In this document: positions 16,661-27,046 of the stretch, in pieces
Numbering within the stretch: position 1 is the stretch's first letter
How the letters are laid out: every line of letters starts with the position of its first letter
Origin: Bacteroidaceae bacterium
Lineage (GTDB): Bacteria; Bacteroidota; Bacteroidia; Bacteroidales; Bacteroidaceae
DNA length: 64,000 nucleotides
Assembly (NCBI GenBank): GCA_017534815.1
Contig: JAFXVS010000046.1
Coordinates: forward strand, 1-64,000
Direction: 5' to 3'
The notes under the pieces: generated by a model
The model's input: the letters and a program-made list of their open reading frames with translations, nothing else
What the model was told of the DNA's origin: nothing
Databases searched by the model: none
Made by a program: the position numbers and the translations under genes

Positions 16661-17374
16661 TTACTGCAGACGGAAGGTGACAGGGAGCGTGAAACGTACA
16701 CGTACAGCCTTACCACGCTGTCTTCCTGGTGTCCACTTCGGCATAGCCTGCACAACACGCATAGCTTCCTTGTCGAGGGATGCATCAACGGCGCGAATCA
16801 CCTTAGGGTCAACGATGGAACCGTCCTTGTTTACCACGAACTGAACCAACACACGACCCTGAATACCGTTCTCCTGTGCTACTGGTGGGTACTTCAGGTT
16901 CTTCTTCAGCCAATCCATCAGGGCTTGATCGCCACCAGGGAATGATGGGTTCTGCTCTACCACTTCGAAGATTTCTGTTTCGTCACCTTCTTCCTGTACT
17001 GGGCCAGGAGCGGCCATCACAGGACCAGACACGTGAGCAACAGGGCCTGACTGAGCCTCGTGAGTGTCCTCAGAGGTTTCAATCTTCTCCTCCTCGATAT
17101 CAGTGTTGTTGTCCACGATGTCGAGGATTTCAGCTACAGCAGGAGTTTCTGCTGGTGGAGGTGGGGCAGCGGTGAAGATGGGTTGAGTGATAGGAACCAC
17201 TTCCTCTTCAGACACGTAAGCCACAGTTGAGTAAACAACGTCTGTTTCAGCATACGTACGAGTGGTGTACTCGAAGCATGCGAACATGGCGGCAAGGGCT
17301 ACGATGTAACCAATGAGCAAGCCTGTGCCTTTGGTTCCCTCGAGGTCCGCTTTTTTTGATTTCTTAACTTCCAT
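16661..17374 (-). CDS. tonB: TonB-family energy transducer
   Basis: 237 residues: a short basic cytoplasmic start, one membrane helix (GLLIGYIVALAAMFACFEY), a Pro- and Glu-rich linker that spans the periplasm, and a TonB C-terminal domain with YPPVAQENGIQGRVLVQFVV and MPKWTPGRQRGKAVRVRFTL. It carries energy from ExbB-ExbD to outer-membrane receptors. It has its own promoter and terminator and lies upstream of polyprenyl synthase, apart from the exbB-exbD operon. Confidence 0.95.
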   Translation of the reverse strand: MEVKKSKKADLEGTKGTGLLIGYIVALAAMFACFEYTTRTYAETDVVYSTVAYVSEEEVVPITQPIFTAAPPPPAETPAVAEILDIVDNNTDIEEEKIETSEDTHEAQSGPVAHVSGPVMAAPGPVQEEGDETEIFEVVEQNPSFPGGDQALMDWLKKNLKYPPVAQENGIQGRVLVQFVVNKDGSIVDPKVIRAVDASLDKEAMRVVQAMPKWTPGRQRGKAVRVRFTLPVTFRLQ

Positions 17375-17457
17375 AGTTTATCTTTATTTTTTAGTTGTTT
17401 CTATGTTTTGGCACACTGAAGAACCACCTTTTGGGCAGCCCCTTGTTCAGTTTCGAG

Positions 17458-17466
17458 GCAAAAGTA
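17458..17466 (-). promoter_or_regulatory. -7 box of tonB
   Basis: Minus strand TACTTTTGC fits TAnnTTTG, 83 bases before the tonB ATG. Confidence 0.65.
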
Positions 17467-17534
17467 ATACTTTTTTTTCGTTCAGACGCTACAATTGACA
17501 TTTTTTTTGACTCAAGAGGCCTTTTTTTTGTTTT

Positions 17535-20087
17535 TTAACCTCCGTTCTGCTCCGAATTCGTGATACTTCGTATATAAATGTCTTGTTGTGGGAACGGAAT
17601 CTCGATGTTGTTTTCGTTGAGCACTTGATAGATTTTTTCTTTGGCTTGAGCCGTGAATGTAATCCTCTGGTCAACGAGCACCCAAAGCACCAACAATAAA
17701 TCGACGCTGCTGGATCCAAAGTCGGAAAAAGCAACCAGAATGGGGTGCTTGGGCGTGACGATGTCTCTTCCGTCTGGAGTCTTCTTGCAGATGCTCTTGA
17801 TACCTTCCACAATCATGCGTCTCACTTCTTCCACGTTGGTGCCATAGGACACACCAAATGGAATGGTCAGGCGTTCGTATTGATGATTGCGCGTCAGGTT
17901 CTTGAAGTTCTTGCTGAACAGGTCGGAGTTGAGGATGGCAACCACGCTTCCATCCAATGTGGTGATTTGTGTACTTTGGTAGGTAATGCTCTCCACTTTG
18001 CCAATCATACCGTCATATTCGATGTAGTCGCCCACACGCACTCGACCCGACATGAGCGAGATGCCGTAGAAGAAGTTCTCCAATAGACTCTTGGATGCGA
18101 AACCCATACCTGTTGACAAACCGCCTGTCACAATGGCGATGCCCGTTCCTGGCACATGAAGCATCAGGAAGACTGCGATAATGTAAATGCCCCAGATAAG
18201 TAAGCCGATGATGTTTTTGGCGAGGGTGGCGTTGAAGTCCTTGTTCTTGATTTTCCTACGATAACGGAACCACGAAGAACGGACGATATAATTGATGTAT
18301 TTGAAGATAAAGAACAAAGCAATGACGATAAAAATCTTGAAAGCAGATGCCGTGAACAATCTTTCAACGTGGATTTCACTCATGAACCAAGTCATGCAAA
18401 GATGACGCAGATCGAATATCTTGGCAGCCATATAGATGCTCTGCATAATAGAGAAGACGGCACAAACAGGGATGAATGCACGATTGATAAAGTCATACAC
18501 CCATGTTTGGTCGATGAAGTCGCCACGTTTCATCCTGAAGCGGATGTCATCTTCCTTGACGTTGTCTCCGTATGCTTTCTTGATGCGTCTACAAAGAGGA
18601 CCGTTTTCATACATGTCCATCAAGTCATAGCAGCAGGTGATGGTCGCAATGGCTGCCAACTGGAAGGTCCACCAGACGATGATTTGGACGCCCATGAGTG
18701 TGAATCCCACCCATGAAAGGATGCATGATGCCAGCATGGCAACGAGCGAAATGGAGCAGTAGATGGCATCGCTGGTGGGAATGACCTTCCAGCTCCTCTT
18801 GAGCATGATTGCTTGCCAAATGGTGAAGATCAGCAGAATGAGGGGAAAGATGATGTTGACCAATGTGTTCGGAATCAGAATGATACGGAAACAGATGACA
18901 ATCATCGAAAGCAGGATGAAGGGTGCATAAGCTTGGGCACCTCCCTTGATTTCCTCGTTCTTCAGACGGATGATCAGCGATATGTAGATGGCCTCTATCA
19001 GCCAAGCCATTTCAATCATAAGGCTCGTGGCCATCAGCATCAGATTGTGGTGGAAGAGGGTACGTACAATCATCACAGCTACGGCAAAGAGGAAGACTGC
19101 GAGGGCAATGATGAGGGTGCCACGCTTCTGTTTGAAACTTTCTGTGCGGAACCGTTTGGGAACCAACCAACGCAGAATAATATTACTCAGGATGACACCT
19201 CCTAAAATATAAACCAACATGAAGATGCTGGCAAACATGACGATGCCACCTCTCCATTCTGACTTGTATTCCTGAAAATGACCATTACGCTTCTCTTCCA
19301 AGGGCTTATACTTGGTGGCGAAGTCTTCTTTCATTCTGTCCAATTGACGTGGAATGGCCATAAGAATCTGGGGGTAACTGGTACCAGGGTTGATGAAGAT
19401 GCTTTGCTGCAAATCCGTGTATTTCTTTTGGGCAAAGTTGTTCAGCCGTTCTATGCGGAGAAACAACTCTGTGTAGTGCTTATTGTCTCTCTCGATTCTT
19501 TTCAGAATGACCTTCATGTTTTCCCTCAGCGTTTTGGCATATTCGATGCACATAGCACGATCCCTCATGCCTTGAGCATCCAGTTTGAAGGTGCTTTTAT
19601 CTTCAGCTTGATCCTTCTCTTGCTCTTTGCTGTCTGATGTTTCCTGTCCCTCTTCTGCCGCATCTTCTTCATCGATGATGGCTGGCGGTATTTGTTTCAG
19701 GGAATAAATCAGACTGTCATAGTTGGTGATTTCATATTCGATGTTCTGCTTGATTTGATCAAAAGGAATCGTGCTTTTTTTGAATTCTTGATATAATGTG
19801 GTCGCCTCCTGACAGGCATACGCCACGTCAAACGTAAAATCCTGGCCTTGGGAATAGAGGATGAGGCTCGTTGTTTCACAGCGTTTGGTCATTTCAACGA
19901 GTCTTGCGTGTTGCGTTTTACGACGTTCTTCCATCTGCTTCATCCGTTCTTTCTGCCTCGTCCACTTGTTGTAGAGTTCGAGACGCAGAACGTGCAGCGT
20001 ATGCCCGAGGTCCTTTTCTTTGAGCACAGCATGACCTGATTGGGTCACGGCCATGAGGAGCATGAGGGTAAAAAGAATCTTTTTCAC
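17535..20087 (-). CDS. Large MscS-family mechanosensitive channel (MscK-like)
   Basis: 850 residues. A signal peptide and a long charged, helical periplasmic-type region (to about residue 270, with an acidic EDAAEEG segment) precede many membrane spans. The MscS core lies near residues 655-830, with the pore-helix sequence GLSTGMGFASKSLLENFFYG and the beta domain VGDYIEYDGMIGKVESITY. Such channels open under membrane tension and release solutes on osmotic downshock; long N-terminal domains are typical of MscK and related proteins. The gene lies 79 bases after an unusual repeat protein, in the same direction. Confidence 0.92.
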   Translation of the reverse strand: MKKILFTLMLLMAVTQSGHAVLKEKDLGHTLHVLRLELYNKWTRQKERMKQMEERRKTQHARLVEMTKRCETTSLILYSQGQDFTFDVAYACQEATTLYQEFKKSTIPFDQIKQNIEYEITNYDSLIYSLKQIPPAIIDEEDAAEEGQETSDSKEQEKDQAEDKSTFKLDAQGMRDRAMCIEYAKTLRENMKVILKRIERDNKHYTELFLRIERLNNFAQKKYTDLQQSIFINPGTSYPQILMAIPRQLDRMKEDFATKYKPLEEKRNGHFQEYKSEWRGGIVMFASIFMLVYILGGVILSNIILRWLVPKRFRTESFKQKRGTLIIALAVFLFAVAVMIVRTLFHHNLMLMATSLMIEMAWLIEAIYISLIIRLKNEEIKGGAQAYAPFILLSMIVICFRIILIPNTLVNIIFPLILLIFTIWQAIMLKRSWKVIPTSDAIYCSISLVAMLASCILSWVGFTLMGVQIIVWWTFQLAAIATITCCYDLMDMYENGPLCRRIKKAYGDNVKEDDIRFRMKRGDFIDQTWVYDFINRAFIPVCAVFSIMQSIYMAAKIFDLRHLCMTWFMSEIHVERLFTASAFKIFIVIALFFIFKYINYIVRSSWFRYRRKIKNKDFNATLAKNIIGLLIWGIYIIAVFLMLHVPGTGIAIVTGGLSTGMGFASKSLLENFFYGISLMSGRVRVGDYIEYDGMIGKVESITYQSTQITTLDGSVVAILNSDLFSKNFKNLTRNHQYERLTIPFGVSYGTNVEEVRRMIVEGIKSICKKTPDGRDIVTPKHPILVAFSDFGSSSVDLLLVLWVLVDQRITFTAQAKEKIYQVLNENNIEIPFPQQDIYIRSITNSEQNGG

Positions 20088-20166
20088 GATGTTGTGTTAT
20101 TTTTGTGGGTTTTGGTGTTGTTTGATGAGGGTATATAGGTCTTATAAAACAGATGGGACTGTTGGG

Positions 20167-20943
20167 TCATTCCACATCCATAAAGTTCTTGGCATGTGTG
20201 ATGAAGGATTTGCCGAATTTCATGGACTTCTTGCCGTCATTGGCTCCTTCTTCCAATGCCTCTTCCATGATGTCATCCTCCGTCACAGCATCAGGGGTGG
20301 CCTCTTCTTGATCTTCTTCCATAAACATCTCGATGTTCTTCCGCATGTTGTGTGATGTGCTGATCATCCAGCCTTTGATACCACCGTTTCGACGGAATGC
20401 TTCATATCTGCGCCTCCTTCTGATGCGTGAGAGTTTCATGCCTCGTTTGCAGCGTTTCATCCATGCGACAAAGCCCTTGGCTCCTCGAACAATGAGTTGA
20501 CCTATCTTCTTGATGGTTGGCCGCAGATGAATGATGCCTTGTATCGTGGCTTTGACGGCAATGACAATGCCTTTGGCTGTAGCTATCGCAGCCACTTTCA
20601 GTCCATACCAAGTGGCTTTGGCTCCAACAACGATGCCGTGAATCGTGGCTTTTCCAGCGATGACACACCAATGACCAAATGTCTTGGCTGTCATCTTGAT
20701 CCATGCTTTCGTTTTGGCGACTTTCTCTTGGGTATTGTTGTCGTGCCACCATTCGTTCAACCGCTTCCATCCATTTTCCAATGCCTGCATGCACCACAAG
20801 AGTCCTTTTAGGAATCTCTTGAAGAGCCAGACGAGAAATCTCCAAATCAGCACAAAAATGAGCCGAAGAAGTTCACGCACCAATTGCGATGCGCTTTTCC
20901 CTGTGAATTCTTCACGCCCGTTTTGTCTTTCTTCTTCAATCAT
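20167..20943 (-). CDS. Unknown membrane-associated protein with 11-residue repeats
   Basis: 258 residues. Residues 20-52 are hydrophobic and aromatic (LVRELLRLIFVLIWRFLVWL). Residues 85-139 contain 11-residue units with a K-A-T-x-x-G pattern, for example AGKATIHGIVV, GAKATWYGLKV, AAIATAKGIVI and AVKATIQGIIH. A very basic stretch (IRRRRRY near 174-180) and an acidic tail follow. The 11-residue period suggests a long amphipathic helix lying on a membrane. It is the gene before the MscS-type channel, so a link to membrane tension is an attractive guess. No named family was recognised. Confidence 0.8.
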   Translation of the reverse strand: MIEEERQNGREEFTGKSASQLVRELLRLIFVLIWRFLVWLFKRFLKGLLWCMQALENGWKRLNEWWHDNNTQEKVAKTKAWIKMTAKTFGHWCVIAGKATIHGIVVGAKATWYGLKVAAIATAKGIVIAVKATIQGIIHLRPTIKKIGQLIVRGAKGFVAWMKRCKRGMKLSRIRRRRRYEAFRRNGGIKGWMISTSHNMRKNIEMFMEEDQEEATPDAVTEDDIMEEALEEGANDGKKSMKFGKSFITHAKNFMDVE

Positions 20944-21054
20944 ATTGTGATGTCTCAGATGATAGATAGAATGATTTTAGTGCGAAGTTAGTACAAATTT
21001 ATCATTTGTCGGCATTTTGTTCTCTTAAAGTTGTTTAATTGACCCAATAATTGT

Positions 21055-21762
21055 TCAATTCCCCATAAAAAGCAAGATTGCAATCAGAATGAACAAGATT
21101 CCAGTGATGCCATTCAGCCATTGTTGGAAGTGCTCAAACCCGTGACTCAGTTTGGCTGCTCCATTGACAGCTTTGTGCATCAGCCAAGCAATGATGATGA
21201 CGGGGATGCTGGCTGCTAAACCAAAAATCAGTGGAACCATTGCGCCCACGCTGCTGGAGATGCTGAGAGGTATCATCATGCCGAAGTAGAAGATGGCACT
21301 TTCTGGGCAGAAGGCAAAAGCGAGGGTCATGCCTAATACTAATGAACCAAGTGGGCCGTTACGTTTGATGATTCTTCCACTGTTGTGACAATCGTCTCCG
21401 TGATGGTGATGGCGGCGAAATGCTCTGTAAATGAGGTATATCCCAATGCCCATCAAGACGTAAGGAACTATTACTTCAGCCATAGACAACACGTTCTGCA
21501 AGCCAGCTACATTGCTACCGCCACCAATCAGACACATGGTCACCCATCCTAACAGGGTATAGGTGAGTGTCCTGCCTAAAGCATAGATGATGCCGTCCAG
21601 GAGTTTCTTGCCATTACGATATTCATAAGCCAATGCTGAGATGCTGATAGCCAGTTGACAAGGATTGAGTGCAACCAGCACACCCAGCGCAAATGCAGCC
21701 AACAGAGGTAAATCTGCTGACTGCAAGAGAGTGTTAAGTATGTCGTCGATATTTAACTGCAT
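21055..21762 (-). CDS. DsbD/CcdA-like membrane protein (ArsG-type permease family)
   Basis: 235 residues with about six membrane spans. The first helix carries NPCQLAIS and a later one FCPESAIF, the cysteine-bearing positions of the DsbD/CcdA fold, with a histidine-rich loop [11 protein letters not shown] between. Members move reducing power across the membrane or are annotated as organoarsenical efflux permeases; the histidines hint at metal contact. It overlaps the end of the upstream transporter gene by ten bases, so the two form one operon. Confidence 0.8.
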   Translation of the reverse strand: MQLNIDDILNTLLQSADLPLLAAFALGVLVALNPCQLAISISALAYEYRNGKKLLDGIIYALGRTLTYTLLGWVTMCLIGGGSNVAGLQNVLSMAEVIVPYVLMGIGIYLIYRAFRRHHHHGDDCHNSGRIIKRNGPLGSLVLGMTLAFAFCPESAIFYFGMMIPLSISSSVGAMVPLIFGLAASIPVIIIAWLMHKAVNGAAKLSHGFEHFQQWLNGITGILFILIAILLFMGN

Positions 21763-23462
21763 AAGAGTAGGATGATGACTTGCGCTGTGATGATGCGCAG
21801 GAACATGGATAAGGGGTAAACCGTTGAATATCCGACAGTTGGTATGCCGTTGTTTGCATTTGAAGTGCTGAATGCCAATGCTGGTGGGTCAGTGGTGGCT
21901 CCACTCATGACACCCATCAGAAGGAAGTAGTTCATGTGCCATTTCACACGAGCAAAGACACCTGCAATGATCAACGGAATGACGGTGATGAGGAACCCAA
22001 GCCAAACGTAGTGAACGCCACCGTTAATGACGGTATCAACAAAGTTGCCACCAGCCTTAATGCCGACGCTGGCAAGGAAGAGCACCAAACCAATGTCTCG
22101 AATCATCAAAGATGCGGAGTTCGTCGTGTAGGCCACTAGTTTGAGCTTATAGCCGAAGCGACCCAGCAGAATGGCTATGATCAGTGGGCCACCAGCCAAA
22201 CCTAACTTGACGGGCATCGACATGCCTGGAATGTTGATGGGCAGCATACCAAAGATGATGCCGACCAGAATGCCCAAGAACAGCGTGAGCAGATTGGGCT
22301 TGTCCAGTTGTTGCTTCTTGTCACCAATCCTGTTGGCAAAGCGGTCAACGGCATCCTCTGGACCAACCACCGTCAGAATATCACCGACTTGAAGAATCAA
22401 GTTTGGGCTGGCAAACAGTTCGATACCAGAACGATAGAGTCGGGTGACATTCACACCATACATGGAACTTGGGTGAAGGCTGCCCAACGTCTTTCCGTTG
22501 ATGTTGTCTTTGGTGACGGTGTGCTTTCTGGAAGCCATAGGTACATCTTGCTCATCCCATTCTACCTCCACTTCTGGACCGATGAAAGCCACGATGGCTG
22601 CGGCATCTTCTTCTGCACAGACGATATACAGTTTGTCGTCAACATTCAACAGCGTTTCCTTGTTAGGTACAATCACATGACCATTGTGAAGCATACGTGA
22701 GCAGACGAAATCACGTCCGATAAAGCCCCTCACTTGCAGGATGCTTTTGTCAGCAATGGCAGGGTTGAACACTTTGACCGTCATCAGATGAGGCTTGACT
22801 GCCTCTTTGTTGTTTCGTTTGTTGAAGTGTTCCTCCTCTTTCTGATAGTTCACTTTGAAAATGACACGCATGAGGATGATGCTGCAGATGATGCCCACCA
22901 CTGCAAGGGGATAGGCACAAGCATAACCGTTGGCAATGACTGGTACGCCACCCTTGAAAGGATGTATCTGATTGATTTGTTCCAAAGCGGCATTGGCGGC
23001 ACCAAGACCTGGTGTATTGGTGACAGCACCACACAATGTGCCGACCATCATCGGTAGGTTGTCAACCGCAGGGAAAACATTTCGTAGTCCGTAATAGAGA
23101 GCCAACATCACCACAATGTTCAGCATGACAATGCCCGCAGCCAAACCATTTGCTTTCAGACCACCCTGTTTCAGTGAGGTGAAGAAGGAGGGACCGACCT
23201 GCAGACCGATACTGAACACGAACAAGATGAGTCCAAAGTCTTGGACGAAATTGATGACAGCCGTGTTCTCCTCAATTCCTCCCCGCATCAGCAGGTCGCC
23301 TGCCAGAATGCCCACAAAAAGAATCCAAGTCACACCTAAAGTCACACCCTTAATCTTTATCTTATTTCCAAGGAATACGCCTAACGAGATGACCAGTGCA
23401 TACAATATGACTGTATGTGCCACACCGCCACCTGTTGTGAATAGTTCAATGAGCCAATCCAT
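21753..23462 (-). CDS. AspT/YidE-like transporter with two TrkA-C domains
   Basis: 569 residues. Two blocks of membrane helices with AspT/YidE-YbjL repeats flank two cytoplasmic TrkA-C (RCK_C) regulatory domains around residues 215-370 (with [16 protein letters not shown] and [15 protein letters not shown]). The C-terminal block holds [16 protein letters not shown], a typical AspT signature. The aspartate:alanine exchanger is the best-known member; YidE-type proteins have unknown substrates. Its promoter box lies at the 3' end of the GH28 gene upstream. It is co-transcribed with the DsbD-like protein. Confidence 0.9.
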   Translation of the reverse strand: MDWLIELFTTGGGVAHTVILYALVISLGVFLGNKIKIKGVTLGVTWILFVGILAGDLLMRGGIEENTAVINFVQDFGLILFVFSIGLQVGPSFFTSLKQGGLKANGLAAGIVMLNIVVMLALYYGLRNVFPAVDNLPMMVGTLCGAVTNTPGLGAANAALEQINQIHPFKGGVPVIANGYACAYPLAVVGIICSIILMRVIFKVNYQKEEEHFNKRNNKEAVKPHLMTVKVFNPAIADKSILQVRGFIGRDFVCSRMLHNGHVIVPNKETLLNVDDKLYIVCAEEDAAAIVAFIGPEVEVEWDEQDVPMASRKHTVTKDNINGKTLGSLHPSSMYGVNVTRLYRSGIELFASPNLILQVGDILTVVGPEDAVDRFANRIGDKKQQLDKPNLLTLFLGILVGIIFGMLPINIPGMSMPVKLGLAGGPLIIAILLGRFGYKLKLVAYTTNSASLMIRDIGLVLFLASVGIKAGGNFVDTVINGGVHYVWLGFLITVIPLIIAGVFARVKWHMNYFLLMGVMSGATTDPPALAFSTSNANNGIPTVGYSTVYPLSMFLRIITAQVIILLLCS

Positions 23463-23484
23463 ATAGTATTACTTTTATCGGGGT

Positions 23485-23493
23485 GCAAATTTA
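23485..23493 (-). promoter_or_regulatory. -7 box of the AspT-like transporter operon
   Basis: Minus strand TAAATTTGC overlaps the last codon of the GH28 gene and lies 22 bases before the transporter ATG, making the transporter operon independent of the secretome operon. Confidence 0.65.
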
Positions 23494-24864
23494 CGGCTTT
23501 TTTTCGGCTTTCACATTCTTCACCGTGAAATTTTCCACATATTCTTGATGGAAATCTGCATTCTTGGCTGTGATGGTCAGATTTTCGAACGTAAAGTTGC
23601 TAAGATGGTACTGATCATCCTGCTGTTTGACATTGAAGAATACGTTGCAGTCGAAGGTGATATTCCGCATGGTGATGTGGTTGCTGTACGACCTCGGTAT
23701 ACTTTCTCGTCCTTTCAGGTCGTAGAATTGTGTCCAAGGTGCTACAAGCAGGAAATTCTTTCCATTTCCTTCGATGTCTTCAACGGTCACATATTCATAG
23801 AGTTGTGGGGTGTCAGGACGCATTTTGAGCCATAATAGATTATTGGCTTCAGTCACCTTGATGCGGCGCAGGATGATGTTGTGGTCATATACAGACTCAC
23901 TGCCCAACGTCAAGCACCCATGACAGAAACCATATTCGCAATCCTCGATGATGATGTTTTCGTTGCCTCCATCACCTATCATCTCAGGAAACCTGTTGAT
24001 GTCAATGCCCTCATAAGTGGTTCGCCAATAGTCTGCATAGGGTCCTTTGCCCCCTTTGATGGCAACGGCATCGTCATTGACACTCATGTAGCAGTTCTTC
24101 ACCAATACATTTTTCACCACATCTAAGTCGATAGCATCTGTGCTGGGGGCTTTTACCGGTTTGGCTGGAGAGTAGATGTGCAGGCGCAGCAACTTGACGT
24201 TCTCACTATTATATATATGTGTAGTCCAGAAAGCCGAGTTTTGTAGTTTCACCCCATCTATCTGCACATTCTTGCAATTGCTTACATAGACCAATCTTGG
24301 ACGCTGTTCGTCTTTGTTGGTGCATTGAGGATTCCAACTTCTGCGTTCCCAGAAATGTTTCCAAAATGTATAGCCATTACCGTCAATCGTTCCTTGTCCT
24401 GAAATGGTGAATCCGTCCAAACCATCAGCGTTGATCAAAGCAGAATAATAAAGGCAAGTCTCTCCTTCAATGCGTGTCTTCACGATAGGGTAGTCGCTGG
24501 GGTCATTGCTCCCCATCAAAGTTGCTCCGTCATAAAGATGCAGATGCACCCCTTGTTTGAAAAAAAGAGCACCAGTCATATAAGTGCCTTCTGGTATGAC
24601 GATAACACCACCTCCTGCTGCTGCCACCTGATCAATCAGTGCTTGCATTTCTGTGGTGTGAAGTTTCCCGTCATTGATCACGCCAAAATCTGTCACACGG
24701 TATGCTTTGCCCAATGTTTGGATATCAATGGGTGTGGTTTGTTTGAACCATTCTCCGATGATTGTGCCATCAGGCCATAGGTCAATTGTGTTTTTTGCGA
24801 AAGATGGCATGCACAAGAGTGCGCATGCCATCCAGGATAGGAGCATATGTTTCATTTTATTCAA
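23491..24864 (-). CDS. Exported GH28 polygalacturonase-like enzyme
   Basis: 457 residues with a signal peptide (MNKMKHMLLSWMACALLCMP). The beta-helix carries the GH28 catalytic series: STDAIDLD, NDDAVAIKGG, CHGCLTLGSES and a later RRIK. GH28 enzymes hydrolyse galacturonan or related uronic-acid chains of pectin. It is the last gene of the operon starting at the M64 peptidase and overlaps the zincin gene by eight bases. It lacks a T9SS tail, so it is probably periplasmic. Confidence 0.92.
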   Translation of the reverse strand: MNKMKHMLLSWMACALLCMPSFAKNTIDLWPDGTIIGEWFKQTTPIDIQTLGKAYRVTDFGVINDGKLHTTEMQALIDQVAAAGGGVIVIPEGTYMTGALFFKQGVHLHLYDGATLMGSNDPSDYPIVKTRIEGETCLYYSALINADGLDGFTISGQGTIDGNGYTFWKHFWERRSWNPQCTNKDEQRPRLVYVSNCKNVQIDGVKLQNSAFWTTHIYNSENVKLLRLHIYSPAKPVKAPSTDAIDLDVVKNVLVKNCYMSVNDDAVAIKGGKGPYADYWRTTYEGIDINRFPEMIGDGGNENIIIEDCEYGFCHGCLTLGSESVYDHNIILRRIKVTEANNLLWLKMRPDTPQLYEYVTVEDIEGNGKNFLLVAPWTQFYDLKGRESIPRSYSNHITMRNITFDCNVFFNVKQQDDQYHLSNFTFENLTITAKNADFHQEYVENFTVKNVKAEKKP

Positions 24865-27028
24865 CGAAGATTTTCTTCACTTGTCCGTTGCTGTAGTAAA
24901 CAATGTTGACACCTTTCTGAAGATCTTTCAGTTCAAGGCCGTTGACAGTGTAGATTCCTACAATTTTGTCTTGGCTGTTTGCCGTACTGCTATCGACATC
25001 AATGTCCTGAATAGTTGTCGCGATGGCTTTTTCTTGATAATCAGCCAATTCATCCTCGCTCAGGATAATCCATTGCTGCTTGGTGGCTGCGTCACTGTAG
25101 TCAAAATCTTTAGGGGAGATAGCATAACCTTTTCGTCTGGAATAAGCATCCGCATTCATCGCTTTGGAACCTGAGTTTTCCCAAATGAACCAATAACCAT
25201 GTGTCTTTTTCTGCTTATCGGCTATAGTGATGGTGACATCTGTACGATCAGGCATCAGTTGGAATTTTTCAGTGGCACCAGGTGCCGCATGCATGGATCT
25301 CATCTCCATATATCCTCCGGTAGCATGGGTGATATATTTACCGTTTGCAACATTCTTGAAAGAGTAAAGTCCGTCTTTCGGGTCATATTCAATGTACCAT
25401 GCAGCATCATCTTCGACAACATTTCCTGTTAATACCGGTTCCCATGAGAGGTCATCGGTTTCAGCACTATAATGGAGTAAACCTTCACCCAACCCGCGGT
25501 CAGCATCTTTGTTCATCAAATAATACTTCTTCGTAGGGTAGTACATGTAACTATAGCAAGGTGTACCGGTCGTATATCCCCATGTTGCATCCAGACCGTC
25601 TTCATGCATCGCCTCCACAAACATAGCATTGGCACGATAAAGGAGTTGCGTATTGTTATCTTCATGAGCACCGTTGATACCATAGTTGATCAGTGAGTTG
25701 TTGCGGCCATTGGTGTTCTGTGCCCAACCATGCGTACCATCTCCCACTACTTCCACTTCTGTTGTGTTCTCCATAAAACGCACGAGGTCATTGGTACGAC
25801 GACCTTTCCATTGCCAATCGTGAACGTCGGTATTGTCCCAACTGCCAATGGGTCCAAAGTTATAAGCAATTTTGCGTGTGCCCACACCTACACCATGTGC
25901 AAATTCATGTTGAACAGTACCCGTGCGTTGATACTCTTTTGTCTGGCTGATGTTCATTCTTCCTCCATATGAGCACTCAGCTGTTCCACCCTGAGCTCCA
26001 GCTCCCCATGCATAGTGCCCAGATAAGGTGAAACTTTTGATGGCAGTACATTCGTTATAGTTCACGATACCATTATTGATGGCTTGAACAATTCGTCCAT
26101 CCTGTTCGTCATCCCCCTCATATCCATAAGTCCATGTACAGGTGGCTTGGGGCAGGGTTGCGATATACTTGGGTTCACCATAAGCCACAACATTGTCTCT
26201 GGTAATCACGTATGGACGCACCCAATAGAATGTTTCGGGTTCGAGTGGTTCAATCACATGGATGTTGCCCTCATGCGAATAATAGTATGTTGATACGCTA
26301 TCCATCACAGTTGGTTCAGGATTGCTCTTAGAGAAACAATATCCACGTTCCTTGATTCTGGCTCCATTGTTGGTGACATTGAAACGACCCAGTGCGAACA
26401 CTCCACCGATGGCCATGTAGTCATTCCCTTCCACGATGGGAACGTCTCCGCTGGCGTTGGCGTAGAGCTCGGCAAGTGTTGTACGTTCTTCCTCATAAAG
26501 GCGGGCATCTTCAAGAGCCGCACCTTCGTAGGCATCACCATTGCGATAAAGACGGAAGTTGTCGCAACAGCAATAGTTGCCTGATGCGTTGGTGAGTCTG
26601 AACCCGATGGTGATGTTTCCATGCAGATGGATGAAGTCAACCGTGTATTCACCTTGCGTCGTGACGGTGGTGGTATGGTCACCAGCAAAAATCACGGCAC
26701 CCGTTTGTGGGGTAGTGGGATTATCCTGATGAATATTCTGTGCCGTCACTTTCAGGGTGTATTGCCCTTGTGGAAGGTTTTTCAGTTCTTGGGTGACAGA
26801 GGCCGTTCCTACACGGCTATCCTTACTGACCCACTTTTCCACATACACACCCCCATGCTTGGGAAACGACACATTGTTCTGCATTTGCATTCCTGAAACA
26901 TTCCAATAGGTGAGGTAGTTGATTTCAAAGTCAGGATTCTTGATGTATCGGTTGCTCACATCGGTCTGTGCTTGAACTGTCAGCATCGTGCAGAGCCCCA
27001 TCATCCATGTCAAATGAATCTTTTTCAT
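24857..27028 (-). CDS. Secreted zincin-like metallopeptidase with lectin-like region and T9SS-type tail
   Basis: 723 residues. Signal peptide, an N-terminal galactose-binding/CBM-like domain (about 30-160), an Fn3-like segment, then a zincin core with HEFAH at 374-378, GVGVG after it, and a tryptophan-rich stretch. Residues about 520-650 look like a ricin-type lectin (NVANGKYITHATGGYMEM). The end, GIYTVNGLELKDLQKGVNIV and IFVE, resembles a T9SS sorting domain, so surface display or release is likely. The exact peptidase family is not recognised. It lies 18 bases after deoD and overlaps the GH28 gene. Confidence 0.82.
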   Translation of the reverse strand: MKKIHLTWMMGLCTMLTVQAQTDVSNRYIKNPDFEINYLTYWNVSGMQMQNNVSFPKHGGVYVEKWVSKDSRVGTASVTQELKNLPQGQYTLKVTAQNIHQDNPTTPQTGAVIFAGDHTTTVTTQGEYTVDFIHLHGNITIGFRLTNASGNYCCCDNFRLYRNGDAYEGAALEDARLYEEERTTLAELYANASGDVPIVEGNDYMAIGGVFALGRFNVTNNGARIKERGYCFSKSNPEPTVMDSVSTYYYSHEGNIHVIEPLEPETFYWVRPYVITRDNVVAYGEPKYIATLPQATCTWTYGYEGDDEQDGRIVQAINNGIVNYNECTAIKSFTLSGHYAWGAGAQGGTAECSYGGRMNISQTKEYQRTGTVQHEFAHGVGVGTRKIAYNFGPIGSWDNTDVHDWQWKGRRTNDLVRFMENTTEVEVVGDGTHGWAQNTNGRNNSLINYGINGAHEDNNTQLLYRANAMFVEAMHEDGLDATWGYTTGTPCYSYMYYPTKKYYLMNKDADRGLGEGLLHYSAETDDLSWEPVLTGNVVEDDAAWYIEYDPKDGLYSFKNVANGKYITHATGGYMEMRSMHAAPGATEKFQLMPDRTDVTITIADKQKKTHGYWFIWENSGSKAMNADAYSRRKGYAISPKDFDYSDAATKQQWIILSEDELADYQEKAIATTIQDIDVDSSTANSQDKIVGIYTVNGLELKDLQKGVNIVYYSNGQVKKIFVE

Positions 27029-27046
27029 ATTACTTGTTTTTTAGTT

